Source: Notospermus geniculatus
Lineage: Eukaryota > Nemertea > Pilidiophora > Heteronemertea > Lineidae
NCBI GenBank assembly: GCA_002633025.1
Contig: NMRB01000667.1
Coordinates: forward strand, 189,095 to 253,094
DNA: 64,000 nt
Reading direction: 5' to 3'
The position numbers were made by a program, and so were the translations under genes. How positions within the stretch are numbered: the stretch's first letter is position 1; the number at the start of each line of letters is the position of its first letter. The notes beneath the pieces are model-generated. The model did no database searches and was not told the origin of the DNA. It saw only the letters and a list, made by a program, of their open reading frames with translations. Shown piece by piece: positions 21,676 through 33,357 of the stretch.

Positions 21676-22310
21676 TGTTTCGCCAGGGTTGCGATACCTC
21701 GCTATTTGTACGGTTTGCGAATAACGGCGCTGCTGCGCGTGGGAGGTATCTCGCGCCAGTTGGTTCTACTTCTATATGGTCAACTCAAAGCACGGAAAGT
21801 CGTTTGTGTCATTCTAAGTTTAAGAAATTGCTCCGCCTAACGATTGCGCCAAACGCTGACGCTATTTCTGACGTTCAAATCGTTTGATTTCTGATTTGCC
21901 GACTTCCGTTCGCGCAGAACCGAGAGGTTACAGAAAAAGGCCGTCGTGCCATACCATGCCACGAAACCAAACGTGATCTTACGTTTTTTCCCCATGCTGA
22001 CCACATCATGGTTAATTGGATCTATCTTATGACATCGTAGAGCCGGTATCTTGTGTGAGGAAAATAACGTTCCCTTGGAAAGTGCTATCTATCAGGCTAC
22101 AAAGGCAATTGCGATTAAAGGCCGGCATGTAAAAATGTAAGTTCACCTGGGGTGTAGGATGTGCTTCCCACGACTAATGGACACTTTTTCCTCAGTTACG
22201 TCGAACACCACTGTTGACCATTGGATGCTTCGCCGTGATAATTTTGTACTTATACTATATTACTAAAAGATAAATGGTGGAGCTCAAAAGAAACCAACTG
22301 ATAAATAGGT
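21676..22310. other. Unannotated spacer
   Basis: Nothing recognisable was seen. Confidence 0.4.
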
Positions 22311-22410
22311 GTCCATATTCATAAACATACTTAAGTCAAAGTGCGGTACTTATCTTTTGTGTTTAACAAAGGATAAGTGTCACAGTTAGACTTAAGTAGT
22401 TTTATGATGG
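22311..22410. mobile_element. Foldback element a of a cluster of three
   Basis: The arms CATAAACATACTTAAGTC and GACTTAAGTAGTTTTATG pair, as do GCGGTACTTATCTTTTGT and GGATAAGTGTC. The loop is about TTTAACAAA. It abuts the next foldback within a few bases. Confidence 0.7.
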
Positions 22411-22415
22411 GGCCT

Positions 22416-22530
22416 GGACCGGTATTCATAAAACTACATGTACTTAAGTCTAAGTGTGGTGCTTATCTTTTGTGTTGAACAAAGGATAAGTGACACACTT
22501 AGACTTAAGCAGTTTTATGAATATGGGTCC
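22416..22530. mobile_element. Foldback element b of a cluster of three
   Basis: The termini are GGACCGGTATTCATAAAAC on the left and GTTTTATGAATATGGGTCC on the right. The internal stem is ACTTAAGTCTAAGTGTG against CACACTTAGACTTAAG, with the CTTATCTTTTGT/ACAAAGGATAAG core shared with element a. Confidence 0.8.
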
Positions 22531-22531
22531 A

Positions 22532-22639
22532 GGGGCCGTATGCATAAAACATCTTAAGTGTAAAATTTCCCTTAAACTATTGTTCCAAACAAAAGATAAG
22601 GAAAGGTTTTCACTTAAGATGTTTTGTGCATACGGCCCC
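22532..22639. mobile_element. Foldback element c of a cluster of three
   Basis: The termini are GGGGCCGTATGCATAAAAC and GTTTTGTGCATACGGCCCC, with the inner stem ATCTTAAGTG/CACTTAAGAT. The CAGGGGCC-like end recalls hAT-type termini, but no 8-bp duplication was found. The end is shared with 63394-63500. Confidence 0.8.
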
Positions 22640-22984
22640 AGACCAATATTCACAACGGGGCGAGTAGTGTGATTAAAAAAAGAGCAACCTTTATTCCATA
22701 AACTCTGAATACAAAATTGTAAATTGTAAATTTCTTTTCGTATTCCGTGACACTATCTTGTTCAACACCTGCTAACCTCACAATCACTTTCGAACCAATC
22801 TTCACTAACCTCAGCTTAAGAATATTGATTCATCTCAAGAATAAACCACGGGGAATTAACCCGAGAGAAAAAACCAACATCCGCTGTCATTTTAATCCAA
22901 TTTGGAAAAAGAAACGCGTCAATCACTTTCGAGACCACGATTTAGGATAAAGTTATCGGTTTTATTTTGCTTACCACGTCCACT
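22640..22984. other. Unannotated spacer
   Basis: Nothing recognisable was seen. Confidence 0.4.
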
Positions 22985-22987
22985 TAA

Positions 22988-23845
22988 TGCAGCTATCAAG
23001 TTAATCCCGGACCCCCCCTCCTCAGGCACTCGACACTAACTCGCCAGTCTGCAGTATTTTGGATGTGGGGGACTCGACATGGATACGCCAGTACTATAAA
23101 ATGTATCAGGTGGGGATTCACTTCAGGGCAAAATAGTATGCGTGGGGCACTAGTTGTTCCCTAAAAGTGTGTGGCGCAGGTGGCCGGGACTCGATCCAAA
23201 CTCGACATTGCCTGCCGTAGGCCTACCAAAGTTAGAAAAATATGATTTTTTTGCATTTTATTAGTATGTTAGACATTGTGGCCTCAGTTGCCCCTTCATT
23301 GCATGCCTGGTCAGTAATTTATGCAAATCTGACGCGCCAGAATGAAGAAGATGGATCGTCAATCCTTCTTGGTCACACATGCTCCTTGAATAAGTGGAGG
23401 CCAACGCTGACTTTTTTACTGTCATCGCACTCCATACCTTCTCACTGACCCTCCCATTCGGAACGACCTGAGGCGAACAACTGGGCAGTGCGAGTTGTCA
23501 CGGAAATTACCGAGCAGTTGCCTTCGGAAGTTCCGAATGTGAACCTCCGTCCGCCATTTTTGTTGTGGAGTGATCACGTGTTCATCTCCTGCCGCCGGAA
23601 GTTATCGATCGTCAGTCTTTCGACGGCGATTCGACAAAGTCATTGTTCCTGTTTGGTCGGGCACTCGCGCGCGCAAGTATTCGTGTGTGAAGGTACTCGG
23701 CGCAAATACGACTGCCGCAAAAATATTGCTAGTTGGGGATTCGACCAAAAGATAAAATCTTAATACTGGGGACTCGACGAATTTTGGCGTCGAGTGAACG
23801 ACGATGCCTGAGGGGGGGTGGTCCGGGCTAAACTTGATAGCTGCA
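22988..23845. mobile_element. 858-bp TIR element with TAA target duplication
   Basis: The element starts TGCAGCTATCAAGTT and ends with its complement AACTTGATAGCTGCA. The terminal similarity runs about 40 bp through CCCGGACCCCCCC and CCTCAGGC. TAA flanks both sides (22985-22987 and 23846-23848). Inside are several ACTCGAC motifs. A 91-codon + strand frame (23488-23763) has no transposase motif. Probably a non-autonomous, PIF/Harbinger-like element, judged only from the target duplication. Confidence 0.75.
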
Positions 23846-23848
23846 TAA

Positions 23849-25059
23849 AATCGATGCTCGGAATGATCTGGTACAAAGGCCGCGGCTTTGATATTTATTG
23901 ATTCTAAGACGTATTTCGATTTAATGTCACGATGGGTGACGTTTGGTCAATAATGAATTATTCTTACCCTGTAGACGAGTTTACAATACGAGAAATCGGA
24001 GAGCTGTCGTGGGTAACTGATGAAGGCGAGGACGGGGACTGAATACAACAGGTTTGATACATGTAGCATTTCATAATCTTCGGAAAGCAAAAATGTGAGA
24101 TTTAACTGATGACAAAACATATTTTTGTCCGAAACCACTTATTTTTTGTCAGTTTTAGGTGCCAGAGAGCCCCATCTGGGGTGTAAATCGTTTTTTTGGA
24201 AAACAATTACCTCACTATTCATAAATTCTTTTACGGAATAACTTATCATTCAACCGGCTTCAAAGCAACCCGAACAGGCTTGGTTTGTTCCGAAAAAGCA
24301 CTGCCTATTGGCGTTAACTTTACTATGTTGCGCAAAACCAACATGAGGAAATACTGGGGCTAAATCAAGTTCGCGGCTATAGTGAGATAGTGGCGTGATG
24401 TTAGCTTCGAACAAGCGAATACTGCATTATCCACACAAACGTAGGTCTATTTGGGTCTCTTGAGTGCATTCAGATCTAAAGAAGAAAGAGAAACAAGTTC
24501 AGAAGCTAATTCTGCCACATTTCCCCGTATAAGAATGCTACAATGTATGCTTTTAAGAACCGCCACTTGCTTTGGGTTGGGACTGCCAACTCTGTGTTCT
24601 TGCCTAGAACGATAAAGATGTGCCAATTGCCGGTTCATTATCTTGTATCACGCCTGAAGTAACCACTTATTTTTCATCGAACAAATGCCATTCTGGCGAC
24701 GAATGTTTTACAACACCGTTCGATAAAATATAGTATTGCCTGCAGGAATAGTTCTTATCAAACCGACTAATTGTTGCTGAGGAAATAAGGTAATGGCAGG
24801 TGTGCAGTTAACGTGTTCACGATGGTTGGTTGTGCATTGCTGCTGCGGCAGAGAATGAATCGAAGTCAAATGAGACCAATATAAAGTTGTCTACAGATTG
24901 CTCATTTCAATAATAATCAACGTACATGTATATCCACCAGTTGTATTCGACTGAGCTCAACTACAGGCACCAGCTACTGACAGCCTTGCCGACATGTAAC
25001 TTTGCCTTACTGAAATCAACATCGGTCCTGGTAAAATTCACCAGGCCGCTGACCAGGTT
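23849..25059. other. Unannotated spacer
   Basis: It contains a partial relative of the 18634 repeat at about 24147-24210. Otherwise nothing recognisable was seen. Confidence 0.4.
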
Positions 25060-25615
25060 CGAACAACTCTCTTAGTTGACTTGACGTGGATGGATGGTTC
25101 CCTGGCACCACGTCTATATTTCCCTCTGTTTCACTCTTTCGTGGCACGCCCCAGAATCCTCCACCGGCTGACTTAAAGGGGCGGCCACTGGCAACTTCTC
25201 GACTCTTTAGTTCTCTCTGTTTCACTATACGTCTTGGCAGTCCTCATAGCCCGCTCCTAGTCGACGTACCCATTACATCAGGCTGGGAGGCCCTCTGACA
25301 CCTTAAATTTTTATTTCTCTCTATTTCAATGTCGTCGCATCCTCCTTGATCCTCTCCTAATTGACGTGCCATTGATGTCAGGTCGGCCCTTTGGCACCTT
25401 CCTACATGTAACTCTTTATTTCTCTCAAGTTCACTATTATGTTGTTCTGGGGGCCCTCCTTAATATCCTCTTCCCGTTGACTTGCCCATTACATCAGGAG
25501 GGGTGGCGCTCAAGCACCTTCTTTACTCCGTATTTCTTTCTACACTACAAACGTCGTGGCGACCCTCTTCATCCTTTCTACTTGTTGACGTACCCATTAT
25601 ATCGGAAGGATGGCT
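25060..25615 (+). repeat. Degenerate ~115-bp tandem repeat, about five units
   Basis: Each unit carries TTGACGTACCCATTACATCAG-like sequence, a GG.GGCCCTCTGGCACCTT block, TTATTTCTCTCTGTTTCACT and CCTCCTTAATCCTCTCC. Units start near 25077, 25258, 25360, 25478 and 25586 and are strongly diverged. Several frames remain open across it, but the peptides are shadows of the repeat. Confidence 0.6.
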
Positions 25616-26643
25616 GATGACTACACGGCAACCTCTCCACCAAGTTTTTCTCCACTTCATCACGGGTACGGAGACTCTCAAGGACAAAGAACCATTGGCG
25701 AAAACCGGGACATTGGGAAATCTGCCGGCGTAAAATGTTACCGAACTCGCGACAGTACCTCTTGAACCTGTTGAAAACAAGGCGTCAATAGTCGACTTAT
25801 ACTGCTTTTCCTGCGTAGCCCCAAACTAGACACACCTTTTCACACGATGACAGAGACTCAGCATGGCGTGCCAAAGTTGCTAGTGACTGGTCGTAACTCC
25901 TGGGCAAATGTCTACATGCTCATTATCAAGGCAGGATCTTTTTCTGTGCTCCAATTATTTTCTCTTCGTGTTATCTTTCTGAATGGCTGCAGGTAGCTAT
26001 TCTAATTGTCGCAAGACGGATATAAAGTTGAGATTTTCCTATCTGGAATAGCAGAAATAGGAGACTTATTCTCCACCTTTGATAGATGAATGGATGATGT
26101 CAATGGGATCATACCTCACACACTGGATCGTTTTTAAGATTATCTCCGATCATGATTTATGTCAGGTTGTAATACTGAGAGGCAATTCATAATTCTTATG
26201 TATAATTTGCATTGTATACATATAGCATTATTTATAATGATAATGAAACTGTCATTTCTAAACGCATCCATTTTCAAGAGAATGTTCGAATGCACTCCCA
26301 AATGTTTATCCAAAGCAGTTCTTGACAGGCGGGTGTTGAGTTCTGTTCTGAATTATTGTCCAGTAGTAGTATCTGCCGCAAGGGATCCAATGTGTCGGTT
26401 ACACAACTTCATACCTTGGTGCAAGGCTGGAAAAGGCTGAACTTGAACATCAGTCATTTATTAGTAAAAAAAAGTAAAAATTGCAACACTACTCAGTGTG
26501 CATGGACATGTACATGGGCCTAATTACGTGTACTTACCGGGTGTACATACTGGACCTGCGACTCCTGACGTCCTGCCGGATCTTTACATGCAGTGTAGGC
26601 TACATCGCAAGCTCATACGATAGGTTAGATACATGTATAGGCC
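25616..26643. other. Unannotated spacer
   Basis: Nothing recognisable was seen. Confidence 0.4.
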
Positions 26644-26646
26644 TAA

Positions 26647-26882
26647 AGCCCGTGTCACACTGTCCCGAAATTAGACACCCGATGGCCACACGAATATGGA
26701 ATTTTGAATTTCGCGTGAAGATGGCCCCAAAGTCAACTTCCAGAATCTTGCAAATTTTCGACCCCAACCGGGGTCTTCGTCAGGCTGGCATTTATCAGTA
26801 AGATTTCCAAAAGTTTCCATAATTCGTATGGAAATTCGTATGGTAATTCGGGTGTCAACTTCGGGACAGTGTGACACGGGCT
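26647..26882. mobile_element. 236-bp MITE with TAA target duplication
   Basis: The left end AGCCCGTGTCACACTGTCCC and right end GGGACAGTGTGACACGGGCT are exact complements. TAA lies on both sides (26644-26646, 26883-26885). The interior includes CGAATTACCATACGAAT-type short repeats and, at about 26722-26800 on the minus strand, a copy of the CCTGANGAAGACCCC retroposon core. Confidence 0.85.
26722..26800 (-). mobile_element. Retroposon core fragment with hammerhead-like motif, copy 1
   Basis: The minus strand reads GCCAGCCTGACGAAGACCCC, then GGTT, GGGGTCGAAAATTTGCAAGA and TTCTGGAAGTTGACTT. It matches 53943-54010 and 54850-54915. The seventh position of the CTGANGA core is C here, A and G in the other two copies. 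Confidence 0.6.
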
Positions 26883-28239
26883 TAAATGTAGGTCTATCAG
26901 TAAATACCCCTGTCGTGCGTGGTTGTGCATGGTCCCCGTACCATTTGCAGATGCACAACTCGACACGGAGTGCGAAGGTCCAGTACTATCGCTGACGACA
27001 AAACCAACTTGAAAATCAGCCATCGGTCCAAAAAGTAACACAGTGTAAATTAGTGTCTTTCGTAAGTCAAGACGTTGACCTCTTCTCGGTTCCAACTGGT
27101 TTCTCCCATCCCATTTCAAGCAAAAAAACTCCGACGACCGAACGATTTTATGAGAGTCGTCCATTAGAGTAATCCAATAGATACGTGTTCGCCATGCAAA
27201 TTCCGGATAGAAAGGCTGAAAATTCTTTAATACAGTCATGCACCCCTGCTGCTCAAGTGAGATTTATTATCACCGATGTAGCAGAATTATTGACGTAAAC
27301 GACTGAATTATACAGCCATAATTTGGTCTGAGACCGCCCAAAACAAGCAGTTACATCATAAAGCTACCAGTGAGTTAAGGGAGGCGTCTGGTTGAAGCCA
27401 TTAGGAGCCTCCAAGACTGACTCAAGAGACTTGTTGGAACAGTGGAAGCGTGTTTCGTCATGGACACGTTCCAAGATGTTACAAATTCGGAGACACTACG
27501 TAAACAAACTTTGATAGGACCCTGGGCGATTTTAAAGTTGGCCTTATCTGTCTGTGTAAATTTAATAAAAAACATTGACAATATTAGTACTGGGACCAAT
27601 TTTAGAATAAAGCAAGACTTGAATGCTGATGATCGACTTTCATAGACAGGATAAATTTGCAGACGAGCTGACTTACGTAAATCCTTTGTAGCTTAATTAA
27701 TTACATGTATTAATGTCAGTCAAATATTATCGACCGATTAGCAATAGTAAAAGACAACTCAGTGTATTTTACTGACAAGAGAGGAATGATTCTTATAAGC
27801 CCTGTTTGATATACTTGATGTATGAAATTTGAAAGCGACTCAGAATTACACAAAAATATCAAGTAACTGTATCTTATAAATGCTAAATACATGTTCATCT
27901 CTTTCAACTTGTAATCTGGCGTAAGCTTGTCACCGATTTGAAAAATCAAACTCTATCATTTCGATGATAGCGAAGTTCAGATTCGCCTTGAGAAGGACAA
28001 AGAAGAGGAGAATGTTGTCTCAAAATATTTCAGCAAGATATTTTTAATAGTTGTCGTCTCTTCTCTGAAATGCATAGCACCCACTGATGAAATTCGACCA
28101 AATAGACTTCATGTAGTTATCAAAAATATAACTTTCTTTCTCTTAGCTCTTAGCTCTTAGCAATGAACACCTGATTCAACTTGTGATGAGTTTCTCAGTG
28201 GAAAACTCTTGATTTTTGGCTAATTATTTACTACTGACC
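26883..28239. other. Unannotated spacer
   Basis: A minus-strand open frame of 168 codons (26733-27239) runs out of the MITE and has no recognised domain. At 28142-28161 there is a short TCTTAGC repeat. Otherwise nothing was seen. Confidence 0.35.
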
Positions 28240-28350
28240 AGGAGCCATGTTCCCGAAGCCGTCGTTAGGATAACGATGTCGTTAGAACTGGAAAAATGCG
28301 TAGCGTAACGACATCGTTAACCTAACGACGGCTTCGGGAACATGGGTCCA
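28240..28350. mobile_element. Foldback element (CCCGAAGCCGTCGTTAG type)
   Basis: CCATGTTCCCGAAGCCGTCG pairs with CGACGGCTTCGGGAACATGG, and the hairpin continues through TTAGGATAACGATGTCGTTA and its complement with small mismatches. The outermost CTGGACCCAT-like end resembles that of the foldback at 22416-22530. Confidence 0.85.
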
Positions 28351-29262
28351 GATCACTCTACCTCCACTTTACTACCATTTTGCACTTACTTTACTGTTCT
28401 GCTCCTATGAAGATTCCGACGCACAAAACGTAGGTCTACACCACCAACACCACTGCTATTCACATTATCCGTCATAAAAATGTACTTTGTTGATTGTATG
28501 TCGTAAAACCAGGGCCAATATTGCTGTTCTCGGAGAGAGTTCTAACCTCTTTGACGTACACACGAAGTTCCAGTCCTAGCTCAATAGCAAATGAGCTGGT
28601 TTTTAAAAACTGAAGGAAAAAAGCGTCAGATGTACCCAGAGGTCGTTCTCTTATGCCCCAAACGACCATTTCCTCTTGTCGGGAGTGAGGGCTATTGTAA
28701 CCGTCTAATGCAAAGCCGACCAATAGTGGTTGAAGGACTGTAGGTCATTGTGATGTGAAAATTGCTTCTTCTTTTCCCTAAGTACATGAGTCGGTAATGC
28801 ACTTTCCAATGTAACAGTGCAATCTATAGTTGTGAGGTAGTGGCTGTAGTGGAAACGAGTTTAATTTCGCAATTTGCAGATTTCCTATATTCCCAAAGCT
28901 CTTCATTTTCGCTTCTCATCAGCTTCTTGATGTTTGTAGTAGGAGTGAATAACACTCGTGTCAGCGTTGACGATGATGATATTTTGGCAAAAAAACATCT
29001 CATCTAAATCCCCGATGAAGTAAAATCCATTGCCTCATAACCTAATGCCAACATCATGAGAGTGCTGCTTTAGATGTCAACGGTGCCGAGTATTTACCAT
29101 TTCAGAGCCTGATTAAGTCGTATTTATCATTCCCTGCAGCAAATCTCTGCCGTTGGATTATCCAATTCCCATTAAAGGATCTCTTAGCAAATGGACTTCT
29201 CTTCATCTTCAACCTTTTACAAATATCCTATGTCAGGTGCATATCTAGACTGATGGGCGATA
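28351..29262. other. Unannotated spacer
   Basis: Nothing recognisable was seen. Confidence 0.4.
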
Positions 29263-29266
29263 TTAA

Positions 29267-29566
29267 AGGTGCTCTAGTTCGAATTGTAAACATTACGGTG
29301 TGCCACCTATTGTCAACTTCTGGTACTAACAAATCAGATAAAATCGAATTAAATCTCGCCTTTCACAACCTTTTGTTTGTTTTTGAGCGTAAAATCATAA
29401 ATATATTTCAGTTACAAGAACATTTATCAAGATAGATATAAAAATAGATAACATAAATGTTTTGGTATACACGGTGCTGCCACCTGTCCGAGGAAAAATA
29501 ACTATTATAATCAACCATGTAAATAAACAAACCGTACTGTTTACAAGTCGAACTAGAGCTGCACCT
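29267..29566. mobile_element. 300-bp TIR element flanked by TTAA
   Basis: The ends AGGTGCTCTAGTTCGA and TCGAACTAGAGCTGCACCT are inverted repeats (3-bp indel), extending through TTGTAAACA and TACGGT. TTAA lies on both sides (29263-29266 and 29567-29570), as for piggyBac-type or TA-targeting elements. The AT-rich interior is not coding. Confidence 0.75.
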
Positions 29567-29570
29567 TTAA

Positions 29571-31149
29571 CCATGCTGACATAAAAAGTCTTTAAAGAGT
29601 TGCAGGGCCATTAATTCTTGCCACAGGGGCAACATCAGGACCCATTTTCATTTTGTCACTTTCTGCTAACGAGTGTGCACAATTTACTTCTCCACTGGAG
29701 GCGAAAAAGTCCATTTACGATCGCGGTGACTTGATCATTTCACCACCGCTATGATGACCACCGCCCTTGGCGACTATACATGTAGCTGCGGCAAGCCAAT
29801 GTTCCCAATTGACAATTCTCAGATACAATTCAGACATCACAACATAGTCATTACCTTCGACATTTCGGACAAATCTGGACGTTTGTCGGAGCAAGCCAGA
29901 TTTCACACTTAAAAGTCATGGTCTTTTGGCTCGGGATGCAACAACCCGGCAAAACCAGTCTAACCTTCTTTGGGGCAGTGTTAGTTGTGTTATAGAGACT
30001 GTTGCCACCATGCCGATTTACCGGCGGTGATGGCATTCCGTTAACTCCACACCAACACCGCCGATTCAATCCAATGAAATTCGTGTCAGCCGCCACAGAT
30101 CAACAGGGTGGCCAATCAGAGACTGCGTTACAGACACCGAAGGCATGTATGTTTACTTCTGGGTTCGGCTCTTGTATGGCGATGTAAATTCAAATCTGAT
30201 TGGTCGAGATTGGGCTGTTTCATCAAGCAACCATTCCGGACGATATGATGTATTAATATGCAAAAACAGCAATAAACAAAAAAAATATTTTTTCCTGCGA
30301 TCTAGTTATAGGCTATAATTATCGGGCGAAAGTTTCTTCTTGACAACAACTTTTATTAATTTCAAAAACAATCATGTCGTATTTGCAGTGGGGGTGCACC
30401 ACAAGAGCAGCGAACAGCATTCCTGACAGATTTTCTTCTGGAGTGGGCCTGGGGTTTGTGGTGTGAGCCGTGCGAACTAAGCGCAAAACCCAGGTTAGCC
30501 TGGATGGTTGCCACTCACTCCTCGGATTGCCTTCAGTCACAGACGGTACACTAAACCTTAGCTAAGGAGCCCCCAGGCCCCAGTACCATGGACTGTAAAA
30601 ACCCTCGCGACGACACCAAGATAGATGAATGGATCCTGTACAACTCAACTTGAGAAAGAAATGCTATCATTACAATGACGCTGCCGTCAACGACATCAAT
30701 CAGACAGTTGTAGATTTTTGTATCCGGCTATTAGCCATCTGAGCTGAATGTGTAACACAACTAATAACAACCCTAGTGTCAGTGGAAGAAATGGCGGTTC
30801 CGTATTCTCTGAGGCTATTGGCTAATTAGCCATCAATTAAATCTTCATCCGCAGGATGCACTGGGAATTTATAATGCGAGCATTTGTCATTCAGTAAGGC
30901 GGACCCAGACAAGCAAGACTTATCGGAGAGTTTTCCATTTAGTAGCAAAGGCCAGGAGCCATTGATACAAGAAAGTGCACTGTTTTCCTTAATAGAGTTA
31001 GAAACAATATTTAACAGAAATTTTCTATAGAAATAGGTTCCACCCCTTCTCAACTGGACCATGTACATGTACACCTCACCGACACGTCGGCGTTAGATTA
31101 CCTTAGGTAACCCATCTTTCCGTACTTTTAGTACAGTAATGTTAATGTA
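29571..31149. other. Unannotated region
   Basis: Several overlapping short frames and no recognised motif. No repeat structure was seen. Confidence 0.35.
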
Positions 31150-31485
31150 GAGAGGGCATTTTGGCTACGTATATCCCAGTCCAGAGAGGAGGTACTTGTA
31201 TAGGCTCCGCAACTCTAGGTTGTCGAAGTAGATAGGGCATTTTGGCTTTCAAGGGGATGCTGGCAACAGTCTATGTCAATGTCGATGAGGCGTTTTGACT
31301 CTCAAGGGAATGGAATGCAGGCTACAGTCTGTTCGTTGGATGACATGGTGTCAAGAATATAGATAGGGCATACATGTAATGGCCCTCACGGGAAAAATCG
31401 AGGTTTCAGTCTGTACGTTTGTGGACGTGATGGCCAAGGACATTTAGGCCCTCAACGGAATGCAGGCCACAGTGTGAATTAACGG
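31150..31485 (+). repeat. Degenerate tandem repeat, about five units
   Basis: GATAGGGCATTTTGGC-like starts occur near 31152, 31230, 31284, 31362 and 31431, followed by CTCAAGGGAATGCAGG and CTACAGTCTGT-like blocks. Unit length varies from about 55 to 80 bp. Confidence 0.6.
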
Positions 31486-32023
31486 CCTGTACATTTGCCG
31501 TGTACAAGGTACAGTGTACATACATGCACATTATCTCACCGAACTATAGGGGAAGTCAGATCTATTCACCAAGCATGTGCAAATGAGAGTTCCCTCTGAC
31601 ATTTGGCTCAGCAAATTACTAGTATTTGTGTAGATTGAGAACACGAAATTGGAGAGCACGAAAAAGATTTCTACCAAGATCAGCACTGAAGCTTGTTAAA
31701 AGAAGATTTGTTATGTACAGTACACCAGTGTACATAAAAAATTACCAGATGCAATATTTTTTTGAAGGATTGCATGATTGACTGCACCATGTTCAGATCA
31801 GGTATCATCCTGTTTGGCTTAACCAGAAAAGTTTCGATCAAATCACGTTGAAGTCTTCATTTAGCGCGCAGAACACGCACGTTCAAGAAGCTTTTTTCTT
31901 CTATCGCTTTCCTCTCGCTGAGATATGTGGTCAAATGTCTTCTTCTGTTGGTGGACATGCTGGTTAACGGTGTGCCTGCGTGTCTGTGATTAGGAGTGAT
32001 TCGTCAACGTATTTTTCAATAAA
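31486..32023. other. Unannotated spacer
   Basis: Nothing recognisable was seen. Confidence 0.4.
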
Positions 32024-32113
32024 ATGATGGGCGACGACAGGCTTCATTGGAAGCAGCGAATCAGAGAAGTTCTGCCCCATAATGGTAAAAATCCCTGGCA
32101 GAATGACTGTGTA
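32024..32113 (+). CDS. Possible short first coding exon, unrecognised
   Basis: ATGATGGGCGACGACAGG follows an A-rich context (AATAAAATGATGG) and encodes about 29 residues, MMGDDRLHWKQRIREV then a LPHNGKNPWQNDC tail, before TGT/GTATGT, a possible splice donor at about 32111-32113. No downstream exon was found and the peptide matches no family I recognise. It may be a chance frame; the open frame continues to 32206. Confidence 0.15.
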
Positions 32114-32206
32114 TGTAACGTACTTTTTTGCCTAATCAGACTACGAACATTCGTTACCCAGCCGACCTACTGTAGATTTGGCACCAGCCAGCCATACACT
32201 GGCTAA

Positions 32207-33212
32207 ATAAGGTATGATACCAGCCATTCAGCAGGCGTTCTTGAGTCACATGATTTCAAAATGGTCGCCCGTCAAAGCGATGAATTGGAGGCTGTCGAGT
32301 GTCAAATCGTGACGTGTGTCCTCTGTGTTAAGATATTAAGGCTGACCCTAACAATCACCTTTCCCATCAGCCAATCATTCTACTCCTTACTGAGTAACAG
32401 GTGTTCTGATTGGTTCCCACGTTCTTGCACTCGACCTCGGTGGTTGTATTCAAGTAAAAGACAAGAGAAACTGCTGTTTGTTGCCTCCTCTCGGTACGTA
32501 GTCCGCGGAGATTCAAGAGCGTAAATTAGTTGGCGTCAAGTGTGCTACCCGCCGGTGTACCTTGTCGATTTTATGGCTAGTTACAGCAAGGTGTTGATCC
32601 GGTTATCCGTAGCCTAACTTATTGTCATGTTTGTCCGCTAATGATCAGGGCCCGGGGCAAGTCTGATCAGATGGTGACCAGCATGGAAATGCGTTCATTG
32701 ATTGAGTCGTGCTTTAGCGTAACGACCCTGTCTAAAATATATGTAGACCGATGAGTCCCCTGGTCGATGGAAGCTGAATTGGTATATTTGTATATTGTGT
32801 GTGGTCACTCTCTTGTTGACAGGATCTGGTTGGTCAGAAATTAGCGATTCATTGTTTTTTTCTTCTTTGAATCACCTTATCCCAACTTTTTTGCCGGAAA
32901 AATATTTGTACATGTAGTAGGCCTACTGATTTCAATGAAAGAAGCTTTCAGTCACAAAAAATCAAATAATTTAAAGTCTTACGTTCGTGAGAGCTACCCA
33001 AACCGCCGATTCGTGCTTTTGTTCAAACGCGGGTTAAGAAAGTAACGTGAAAATGGCATGCGTCCATGTGAAATAATCGACTGTCGCGACCGTGACAGTT
33101 TTTTTTCATTATCACTAAAGGTTGCTAACAAACTTTCTCAACTCGTATTGAACAAAAATACGTATCGACGGCTAGGGTAGCTCTCATGAACATGTCGTCT
33201 GTAATTGAGATA
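32207..33212. other. Unannotated spacer
   Basis: The stretch at 32362-32413 resembles 890-935. Nothing else was recognised. Confidence 0.4.
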
Positions 33213-33235
33213 AAAATTGTCAACATGGCCAACAT

Positions 33236-33357
33236 TAGTGAGCTTCTGCAAGCGCCCGGTTAGGCTCTACGACGACGTTTATCTATTGTGTGAGTGCACC
33301 CAAACAATAGATAAACGTAGTCGTATGGCCTAACCGGGCGGTTGCAGAAGCTCACTA
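33236..33357. mobile_element. GGTTAGGCC foldback, copy 2
   Basis: The arms TAGTGAGCTTCTGCAAGCG and CGGTTGCAGAAGCTCACTA pair, then GCCCGGTTAGGC, ACGACGTTTATCTATTGT and their complements. The inner hairpin matches 15703-15797 but the outer arm differs (CTTCTGCAAG instead of TTTCGCAAG). Confidence 0.85.

Noticed and set aside
25366-25780. Overlapping open frames on both strands near 25.5 kb
   Set aside because: They are shadows of the degenerate minisatellite at 25060-25615.
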